From the NCBI GenBank assembly GCA_945918315.1, contig CAMEIK010000017.1, forward strand, positions 1-11,964: a DNA stretch of 11,964 bases, read 5' to 3'. The position numbers and the translations under genes are program-made. Shown here in pieces: positions 6,655 to 11,964 of this stretch (positions are counted from its first letter, which is position 1; every line of letters starts with the position of its first letter). The stretch comes from an uncultured Clostridia bacterium. GTDB taxonomy: Bacteria; Bacillota; Clostridia; Oscillospirales; Oscillospiraceae. Under the pieces are notes generated by a model. The model was not told the origin of the DNA. It worked only from the letters and a program-made list of their open reading frames with translations, and ran no database searches.

Positions 6655-7695
6655 TCAGGATGGCAGAGTATTGTCCGTACAGCGCTCCCAGACCCAGGCG
6701 TCTTCGTCCTGGTTGTGCGTGAAGCGGTTCACTGCGGCGGTTTCCTGGCCCAGCTTTCCATTCCAGGTGTTTACAAACTCCACAGCGGCAGCTTCCTGAC
6801 TGCTGTCCTGGGCGGTGACGATAACGGATTGGGAGGGCGCGGAGGTCAGCGTGTAGGACGCGCCGCTGTAAACCTCCGTTACCGTGACGGTAAGCCCGGC
6901 GGGGATATCCGTAAGCACGGCCTCCTGGGTCCCGGCGTCCTGATGGCGAATGGAGACTGCATTGCTGTACAGGATATTCCCGTCTTCGTCACGACTTTCC
7001 ACCAGAAAAACAAAATCCGCGCTGCCGTCCATATCGGCATACCGATCCACGGTTTTCCGGATGATGAGCGCTCCCTTTCTTCGTTCCCACTCCGGCTTCA
7101 GCACGGCGGAAACCTCATAGACCCAGGCATCCATGCTTTCCTCCCGGTTTTCCCAGTAGTGATTTCCGGGCACAGCCACGAGAAAAGGGCGGAAGCGGTA
7201 CGTAAATACCGGGCTCTGGGCATCGGCCAAAAGGACCAGGTACATGCCGGGAATCAGGTCCCCTGCGGTGCCGAGAATCCCGGAGCCATCTTCTGCGGGA
7301 ACCAGGGTCACAGTACAGTCGGCAGTCATTCCCGGGGAATCCAGAACAATAGCAGCGGCATAACCTGCGGTTTCCTCCCAAAGGGCGGCCCAGGATTCCT
7401 GGTTCGGGGCAGTGAGGGTTGGAATATTCAGCGCTTCAAAGGGGAACCGGGAGCGGAAAGCCCCGGTGCTTGTCATATCCGCCACCCGGTACAGCTTCCC
7501 GTGGATTTCCGGAATGGTGCACAGGTCTGAGTATTGTCCTTCCTCCCCGCTTTCCGGGGAGGATTGGGTAAACAGGGTCAGGCTGCAGGGCCGGGACAGA
7601 TCAACAGACCCGGCTGCCCGGGTTTCCCCCGGCGCCACGGCTGCCACCAGCAGGAAAACCATTGTGAGCAGCAAACAGATGCGTATTGCTTTCAT
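6655..7695 (-). CDS. Secreted pilin-like protein (SpaA/FctA-like domains) lacking a sorting signal
   Basis: A 346-residue exported protein that looks like a pilin but has no anchor. The signal peptide (1-28, cleavage near TRA/AG) is followed by a pilin-type N-terminal domain (about 30-200) containing KLYRVADMTSTGAF and PGMYLVLLAD. The second domain (about 207-312) starts GALIIRKTVDRYADMDGSADFVF-like (no more than 20 quoted: IIRKTVDRYADMDG), carries the E-box-like TVTEVYSGASYTL (271-283) and ends VEFVNTW. This is the Cna-B/DUF7601-type fold that often forms Lys-Asn isopeptide bonds, with K214 and N309 as plausible partners. The C-terminal 35 residues are polar, contain no LPXTG and no membrane segment, and end in TLPS. 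AAGGAG lies eight bases or so before the ATG, 27 bases after the second sortase. It may be a non-covalent pilus component or a sortase substrate through an internal lysine. Confidence 0.75.
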   Translation of the reverse strand: MKAIRICLLLTMVFLLVAAVAPGETRAAGSVDLSRPCSLTLFTQSSPESGEEGQYSDLCTIPEIHGKLYRVADMTSTGAFRSRFPFEALNIPTLTAPNQESWAALWEETAGYAAAIVLDSPGMTADCTVTLVPAEDGSGILGTAGDLIPGMYLVLLADAQSPVFTYRFRPFLVAVPGNHYWENREESMDAWVYEVSAVLKPEWERRKGALIIRKTVDRYADMDGSADFVFLVESRDEDGNILYSNAVSIRHQDAGTQEAVLTDIPAGLTVTVTEVYSGASYTLTSAPSQSVIVTAQDSSQEAAAVEFVNTWNGKLGQETAAVNRFTHNQDEDAWVWERCTDNTLPS

Positions 7696-7722
7696 AGGCC
7701 ATCTCCTTTTTGGTTTCAGTGG

Positions 7723-8589
7723 TCAGGGTCGCTTCCGGCGCTTTGGCCGCGGCAGCCCGGCTATCAGCACTGCGGTCAGGCTCAATGCGGAAAGAATCAG
7801 GAGGTGGGAGGCTTCTTCTGCCGGGACAAACCTTGCCATGGATTGGGCAGGCATCTCCTGGGCAGGAGCTTCTTCACCCCGATATTCCGTCCGAAGGCCC
7901 CGTACCAGCAAACGGTGGGAATTGATGCCGTAAGGGGTGCAGGTGAATAAGGTCACATGGTCTTCTCCCGGAATAATCTTAAGCGCCTCGTTCAGCGCGG
8001 CGTAATCATCCTTAGCAACCATGGGTAAAATCTGATCTACCCGATAGGCAAGGACCTGGTTCAGGATGTGCAGGTAAAAGGTATCTCCCGGTTCCAGACG
8101 GTCCAGATCCGTAAAGAGTCTGGCACTGGGCAGCCCCCGGTGGGCCGCGATGACACAGTGGGTACCCCTGCCCCCAACGGGAAGACTGGTACCGTCCATG
8201 TGCCCGGCGGCAATCTGCAAGACCCCCTGGGATACCCCGTGGTAGATGGGGATCTGCTGATCAATTTTGGGAATGGACAGGTAGCCCATGATCCCGGTGC
8301 CCTGGGGATTCAGAAGACGCTGGTAAAGACTGCTTTCGCTCCCTTCTTCGCCTGTAAACGCGTCGGCGGAGAAGGTGTTCTGCCGATGCTGCCGGTTATA
8401 GAGAGCGGCGTCTTCCCACAGGGGTTCCAGATCCTCCCTGGGGAGGGCTTCCAGGGTTTCCCGCAGGTCTGTGATGGCTCTGGATTGGGTGTACTGGTTC
8501 ATCAGCTCGGCAGCGGTTGGATAGAGGAAGGTACACAGCCCCGCCAGCATGGTCAGGACCAGAAGCAGATTCACGAAACGCCGTTTCAT
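7723..8589 (-). CDS. Class C sortase (pilin polymerase), second of a tandem pair
   Basis: A 288-residue class C sortase, a membrane transpeptidase that cleaves LPXTG-like signals and joins pilin subunits through lysine. It has an N-terminal membrane segment (6-27), NQYTQSRAI (31-39), and a lid region with DAF (76-78). The catalytic beta-barrel begins at GIMGYLSIPKI (99-109). Predicted catalytic residues are H150 (AAHRGL), C217 (LFTCTPYGINSHR) and R226. A second membrane segment (262-280) and a basic tail RPKRRKRP close the protein, the usual class C topology. The ATG at 8589 overlaps the upstream sortase stop as ATGA, which I prefer over the GTG six bases earlier. It shares long identical runs such as LFTDLDRLEPGDTF with the first sortase, pointing to an old tandem duplication. 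Confidence 0.9.
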   Translation of the reverse strand: MKRRFVNLLLVLTMLAGLCTFLYPTAAELMNQYTQSRAITDLRETLEALPREDLEPLWEDAALYNRQHRQNTFSADAFTGEEGSESSLYQRLLNPQGTGIMGYLSIPKIDQQIPIYHGVSQGVLQIAAGHMDGTSLPVGGRGTHCVIAAHRGLPSARLFTDLDRLEPGDTFYLHILNQVLAYRVDQILPMVAKDDYAALNEALKIIPGEDHVTLFTCTPYGINSHRLLVRGLRTEYRGEEAPAQEMPAQSMARFVPAEEASHLLILSALSLTAVLIAGLPRPKRRKRP

Positions 8590-9284
8590 TGGCACTCACT
8601 TTCCGTATTGCTCACCCGGGTCCCCCGCACCAGCAGCCGGTGGGAGTTGACCGCGTAGGGTGTGCAGGTCATCAGTGTGCAGTGGTCTTCCCCCGGAATC
8701 ACGGTAAGCGCTCCTGTGTCTCTTGGCTCCACTGTTTGGATTTGGTCCACCTGATAGGTCAGAACCCGGTCCAGTATGGTAAGAGAAAAGGTGTCACCGG
8801 GCTCCAGCCGGTCCAGATCCGTAAACAGGCTGGCACCGGAAAGACCACTGTGGGCACAGATGACGCAGTGGGTTCCTTCTCCGCCAGTGGGCAGGGAGCT
8901 GCCCTCCACATGCCCGGCGGCGACAGCGAGCACGGCATCCGAGGTGCCGTGGTAGAGGGGAAGCTCCACGCCGATTTTTTCCACAGTCACATAGCCCATG
9001 ATCCCCCGGCCTCCAATATTCAGAAGCTCGTCGTAGCCGGGAATCTGGCTGCTGTAAAGAAAGGGCTTCTCCAAACGGAGCAGAGCATTGTTATACGCTT
9101 CCGCAGCCTCAAAATAAGCGGAATAATCCTCTTCCGTAAACGCAGACAGAGCGCCGGTGTAGCTTACGATTGCCCGGGACTGGGTGCTTTGGTTCCAGGT
9201 GTTTGCAAGGGCAGGGTAGCTCATGATCACGATACCAAGGAGAAAGACAGCGGATAGGGCAATCGTGGAGGTGTGATTTTTCAT
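8586..9284 (-). CDS. Class C sortase (pilin polymerase), first of a tandem pair
   Basis: A 232-residue sortase of the pilin-polymerising class, directly downstream of the major pilin gene. It has an N-terminal membrane segment (8-27), NQSTQSRAI (31-39), a lid-like stretch around EKPFLYSS (72-79), and the catalytic domain from GIMGYVTVEKI (94-104). Predicted catalytic residues are H145 (CAHSGL), C207 (LMTCTPYAVNSHR) and R216. Unlike the second sortase it ends soon after the barrel (TRVSNTESECQ) with no C-terminal membrane segment or basic tail. It is thus shorter and anchored only at the N-terminus. I chose the ATG at 9284 because AAGGA lies seven bases upstream and the hydrophobic signal anchor begins right after; the frame from 9344 adds a proline-rich extension with no ribosome binding site. 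The most likely substrate is the adjacent LPETG pilin. Confidence 0.9.
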   Translation of the reverse strand: MKNHTSTIALSAVFLLGIVIMSYPALANTWNQSTQSRAIVSYTGALSAFTEEDYSAYFEAAEAYNNALLRLEKPFLYSSQIPGYDELLNIGGRGIMGYVTVEKIGVELPLYHGTSDAVLAVAAGHVEGSSLPTGGEGTHCVICAHSGLSGASLFTDLDRLEPGDTFSLTILDRVLTYQVDQIQTVEPRDTGALTVIPGEDHCTLMTCTPYAVNSHRLLVRGTRVSNTESECQ

Positions 9285-9319
9285 TTTGGGGTCCTTTTTG
9301 AGGTGGGATAGCCATGGCG

Positions 9320-9386
9320 GTGGGGAAAACGGGACAGAAGGCATCCTGCTTTCCCCACGGTCACGGATTGTACCGAGGAGGATGCC
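9320..9386 (-). other. Interleaved inverted repeats in the pilin-sortase gap (candidate RNA pseudoknot)
   Basis: On the transcript strand two exact complementary pairs interleave. The first is GGCAUCCU (9386-9379) with AGGAUGCC (9347-9340), 8 bp. The second is GUGGGGAAA (9358-9350) with UUUCCCCAC (9328-9320), 9 bp. Their order is stem 1 5', stem 2 5', stem 1 3', stem 2 3', which is the arrangement of an H-type pseudoknot. Connecting loops are 20, 2 and 11 bases. The element ends about 25 bases before the AAGGA of the first sortase gene. Folding is not computed; the stems could also be alternatives to one another. Confidence 0.45.
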
Positions 9387-9391
9387 GCTAT

Positions 9392-9423
9392 CCTGCTCCC
9401 GGAAAGGGATTTCCGGGAGCAGG
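9392..9423 (-). other. Perfect 14-bp hairpin just after the major pilin gene, no U-tract
   Basis: The arms 9423-9410 and 9405-9392 are exact complements (CCTGCTCCCGGAAA and its reverse complement) around a four-base loop. The hairpin begins eight bases after the pilin TAA. A CCGC/GCGG pair outside the stem could add 4 bp across a three-base bulge. The transcript continues ATAGCGGCATCC with no T-run, so a classical intrinsic terminator is not supported. It more likely stabilises the pilin mRNA 3' end, marks a processing site, or partly attenuates sortase expression. Confidence 0.7.
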
Positions 9424-9431
9424 GCGGGGCT

Positions 9432-11120
9432 TTACAGGGAAAGGCTCTTTCTGGTGATCAGCAGCACGGCGGCTGTGGTCATTAATAGTCCGCCGACAAT
9501 GTAGAACAGGGTGGTGCCGATGCCACCGGTTTCCGGAAGCTGTGTACCGGACTGGTTTTCAACCTGTATCTGAATCAGGCCATCCTGAATCCGGGCGCCG
9601 CTTTCCAGAGAAGTCGCATACCCCTGGGTGGCCTCCGTGTCGGAAACGGTCCATACACAGGGATTCGAAATCTGATCGGGGGCGGTCCAACCGATGGTGA
9701 TTTTGAAGGGCTTTTCCAGCAGATTGTAGCCTGCCGGAGACCGAAGCTCCGTGATTTCGTAGTCGCCCGCGGCCAGACCGTCAAACCGGAGTACGCCGTC
9801 GTCGCCGACAGCCGCTGTGGCGTTCACACCGAGGAGGGCCTCTTTCACTTCCGTAACGGATTCCTGGCGGTATTTTTCATTGACGTTTTCGTACAGACTC
9901 TGATCCACTCCCTCTGCCAGGGGGTCCTGCGTGGTGTAGGTACCGTCCGACAGGCGCCAGTAGCTGCCGGTTTCATCCGGGGTGAACACATCTTTCCGGA
10001 CGAGAACCTTGTTAAGCTTATTTCCGGTGATGGAAAATTCAGCGCCGGTGAGCCGGTTCCCCTCCGGGTCCACCTTGATAAGCGCCAGACCGGTAACGTA
10101 GGTGCGGACCTCCTCCTGGGGGGTCTGACCCACAGGCGTTAGGGGTTTATCCGGATTATCCGGTTCCCCGCCCACTTCCTTGTTGGGGTTATTGGAGTAC
10201 ATAAGTGTTACCAGGTTGGGGTTTCCGGCTGTGCCGATGACGGCGTTTTCATTGATGGTGGCGGAGTAAGTAACGGTGATGGCGGAGCCTTTCTGCTCCT
10301 GATAGCGTATAAAGTTTTTGAATACAATTTCAATTTCGGTGCCGCCGGAGGTTGTTTCATAGGTCACAGAGAAATCCGTGTCCTTTGTAAGGGCCTGATT
10401 TCCGATTGTGATGGCCACATCCTGATGAAAGGTCAATCCCGGGGACATGGTGTCCTTCAGGATGAAGTAATATTTGGTATATCCGGTCATATCGGGAACC
10501 TGGGATGTGATTTCATAGGAAACCACATCCCCGATGGCACCGTTGCTGGTGTCCACTTTTGCGTTTCCTTCCACAATCTTTTTGTCCACGACCGGCAGGT
10601 CGGCCTTGATGTTGACTTCGGCGTTGGGGTTGGTGGAAGTGAGCACCAGGGCGGAAACGGGGGCCGTTTCCCCGGTGTCCTCCACGACATAGTAGCCCAG
10701 AGGAAGTTCGTTCAGCTTCACATAGGTCTCCCCATCCTGACCGGTTACGGAAGCGGGGGTAATTCCGGCAGCCTTGGCGGCGGCCAGCACCTGAGCGGCA
10801 AAGGCAAAGAGGTCGTCACCGGTCAGGGCGGATATTTTCTGGGTCACCTGATAATCAAAATCTCCCAGGTCCCCGCTGAGACTGAAATACCCGGCGTAAA
10901 AGCTTTTCAGAGCCTCCGGCACGGTGTAGACATACCCGCTGCCTACCATGGTCAGGTCCAGAACCTGATACGCCTGAAAGGTTTTATCTTCTACGCTGAC
11001 ACCGTTTGCCTCGCGGATGGTGATGCTTCCTTTTTGCTCTTCCGCGAAAGCGGTGATACCCAGGGAAAGAACAAAGAGGAGAGCCAGAAACAGAGCAAAG
11101 GGTTTTTTACAATTGTGCAT
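9432..11120 (-). CDS. LPETG-anchored major pilin, isopeptide-forming fimbrial protein
   Basis: A 562-residue pilus backbone subunit. The signal peptide (1-26, GITAFA/EEQ) leads to an N-terminal domain (28-170). A pilin-type junction AEVNIKADLPVVDKKI (167-182) follows, in which K172 is the likely lysine joined by sortase and K180 or K181 the internal isopeptide lysine. The D2-type isopeptide domain (195-315) has GDVVSYEITSQVPDMTGY and FILKDTMSPGLTF. A Cna-B/SpaA-like domain (343-523) has GLALIKVDPEGNRLTGAEF and the E-box YEITELRSPAGY (454-465). LPETG (528-532), a hydrophobic stretch and RKSLSL form the sorting signal. Domain assignments come from recognisable motifs; the linking lysine is inferred. 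I chose the ATG at 11120 since AAAGGA lies about eight bases upstream and the basic signal peptide MHNCKK starts there; the frame from 11153 adds an unlikely extension. It is followed by tandem sortases. Confidence 0.9.
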   Translation of the reverse strand: MHNCKKPFALFLALLFVLSLGITAFAEEQKGSITIREANGVSVEDKTFQAYQVLDLTMVGSGYVYTVPEALKSFYAGYFSLSGDLGDFDYQVTQKISALTGDDLFAFAAQVLAAAKAAGITPASVTGQDGETYVKLNELPLGYYVVEDTGETAPVSALVLTSTNPNAEVNIKADLPVVDKKIVEGNAKVDTSNGAIGDVVSYEITSQVPDMTGYTKYYFILKDTMSPGLTFHQDVAITIGNQALTKDTDFSVTYETTSGGTEIEIVFKNFIRYQEQKGSAITVTYSATINENAVIGTAGNPNLVTLMYSNNPNKEVGGEPDNPDKPLTPVGQTPQEEVRTYVTGLALIKVDPEGNRLTGAEFSITGNKLNKVLVRKDVFTPDETGSYWRLSDGTYTTQDPLAEGVDQSLYENVNEKYRQESVTEVKEALLGVNATAAVGDDGVLRFDGLAAGDYEITELRSPAGYNLLEKPFKITIGWTAPDQISNPCVWTVSDTEATQGYATSLESGARIQDGLIQIQVENQSGTQLPETGGIGTTLFYIVGGLLMTTAAVLLITRKSLSL

Positions 11121-11181
11121 TGGAATCATCCTTTCATTTTCAAAGGTCCTCATATTCAGAAACCGCCGGGGCGCGGAGGCG

Positions 11182-11964
11182 TTATCCGACCCTCCTTTCC
11201 CGTCTGCGCCGCGCGCATTCTGCCGCGGCAGAAAACGCCATCAGCAGTGTACCGAGAAGATAATACAGGCGTGGGCCGGGCCCGCCGGTCTGAGGAAGCA
11301 AGTATTCCAGTTCGTTGATATAGTGAAGATTATCTTCCTTTGTCTTGGTGATGGTTCCGGAGGCATCCCGGGTAAAGGAAGCGGAGGAGCCGTTAACCCG
11401 GATGCTGGTGATGTAGTCCGTTTCCTCCTCGCTGACATAGTATTTTGCGCCCAGGGGAAGGAACTTCACGATGATGTATTCTCCGTCCCTGAGCTGGAAG
11501 GAACCGCCGTCATAGATGATGAGGTCCTTTTTGATCACATTTCCGTCCCGGTCATACCGGGTGTAGGAATAGTCGTCTTTCAGTTTGTTTCCGGCTCCGT
11601 CGGTGAAGAAAATCCGGAAGTGAAATTCTGTGTCCGTATCGGTTTGGCCGGTGGGACCAAGGACTTCTTTTTCCACCCGCAGTGTTCCGGTATTCTGCTC
11701 CGGGGTAACGGAAGACACGGAGGGCAGGGTAAAGCGCATGTAGCAGGAGGAACCGGAGGCGCCCCGTTCCGTGTAATAGAAGCTGAGGGTATGGGTGCCT
11801 GCGTCGGCCCCCTTTTCCAACCAGTCCCAAAGGTTTACATATTCCCCCACGGAGCTGTGAACGCCGCCAAGATCGCAGACCAGCCGGCCGTCCAGGAACA
11901 CCCACATGTCGTCATCCCCGAAGAAATAGTATTCCAGAGGGCCGATATAGTCTTCGGTCAGCTC
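11182..11964 (-). CDS. LPQTG-anchored adhesin with fibro-slime domain, C-terminal part (probable pilus tip)
   Basis: Only the last 260 residues are in the window; the frame stays open to the right edge, so the start lies outside. The methionine at 11907 sits inside a conserved motif and is not a start. Residues about 14-80 of the fragment hold FFGDDDMWVFLDGRLVCDLG followed by GVH, the signature of fibro-slime/PA14-like domains that bind carbohydrate or calcium. A Cna-B/DUF7601-like domain follows (94-218, GTLRVEKEVLGP to YVSEEE to YINE) and could form an internal isopeptide bond. LPQTG (223-227), a hydrophobic stretch and a very arginine-rich tail RRRRERR complete the sorting signal. Placed first before the major pilin and two class C sortases, it is most simply the tip adhesin. 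The gap of 61 bases to the pilin start has no convincing promoter, so read-through transcription is likely. Confidence 0.85.
   Translation of the reverse strand, partial: ELTEDYIGPLEYYFFGDDDMWVFLDGRLVCDLGGVHSSVGEYVNLWDWLEKGADAGTHTLSFYYTERGASGSSCYMRFTLPSVSSVTPEQNTGTLRVEKEVLGPTGQTDTDTEFHFRIFFTDGAGNKLKDDYSYTRYDRDGNVIKKDLIIYDGGSFQLRDGEYIIVKFLPLGAKYYVSEEETDYITSIRVNGSSASFTRDASGTITKTKEDNLHYINELEYLLPQTGGPGPRLYYLLGTLLMAFSAAAECARRRRERRVG

Noticed and set aside
9109..9315. Small open frame starting at ATG 9315 in the first sortase leader
   Set aside because: It overlaps the sortase in another frame, has no upstream purine-rich site, and its product looks like out-of-frame sequence.
9311..9318. GCCATGGC palindrome as a regulator binding site
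   Set aside because: An isolated 8-base palindrome is expected by chance in GC-rich sequence and no second copy near a promoter was noticed.
9367..9372. TACAAT on the minus strand in the pilin-sortase gap as a -10 box for an internal sortase promoter
   Set aside because: At 17 or 18 bases upstream the sequence (CAGGAT or GCAGGA) bears no likeness to a -35 box, and no TG extension is present.
11121..11181. Possible attenuator hairpin CCGC/GCGG and promoter upstream of the major pilin
   Set aside because: The stem is only 4 bp with a short T-run, and no -35/-10 pair of usable quality was found, so read-through from the adhesin gene is simpler.
11182..11907. Methionine at 11907 as the true start of the LPQTG adhesin
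   Set aside because: The frame is open to the window edge, the preceding residues complete the FFGDDD part of the fibro-slime motif, and there is no signal peptide after this methionine.

Overview
The window looks like chromosome of a moderately GC-rich Gram-positive anaerobe, most likely a gut Clostridia member (Oscillospiraceae/Ruminococcaceae-like). The evidence is strong GGAGG-type ribosome binding sites, LPXTG-type sorting signals, class C sortases, a SipW-type signal peptidase and a XpaC-TelA pair. The taxonomic call is inference from gene content only. No rRNA, tRNA, CRISPR array, transposase or integrase was seen.

Region 1 (about 11964 down to 3190, minus strand) is one long, tightly packed surface-structure operon that enters from beyond the right edge. 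In order of transcription it encodes: (a) the C-terminal part of a large LPQTG-anchored adhesin with a fibro-slime/PA14-like domain, a plausible pilus tip; (b) an LPETG major pilin with an isopeptide D2 domain and a Cna-B/SpaA-like domain; (c, d) two tandem class C sortases; (e) a secreted pilin-like protein without any sorting signal; (f, g) two paralogous small exported proteins with SipW/TasA-type N-termini; (h) a protein with an IPKTG sorting signal; (i) a membrane-anchored MucBP-like protein; (j) a SipW-type signal peptidase. Most joints are ATGA overlaps or gaps under 30 bases. The exception is the 147-base pilin-sortase gap, which holds a perfect 14-bp hairpin and two interleaved inverted repeats that could form a pseudoknot. 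The simplest reading is a sortase-assembled pilus combined with a TasA/camelysin-like export module in one transcript.

Region 2 (3121-3189) is a convergent intergenic gap with a strong hairpin, probably a bidirectional terminator.

Region 3 (2553-3120, plus strand) is a single-gene unit: a small FMN nitroreductase with a clear extended -10 promoter and a strong ribosome binding site.

Region 4 (2468 down to 3, minus strand) is a two-gene operon, divergent from the nitroreductase. It encodes an XpaC-like membrane protein and a TelA-family protein, transcribed from a recognisable sigma-A-type promoter at 2440-2468. The 182-base gap 2426-2607 holds both divergent promoters.

Several annotated starts are moved inward from the longest open frame because the ribosome binding site or coupling overlap supports an internal ATG. 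This applies to xpaC, the SipW peptidase, both sortases and the major pilin.
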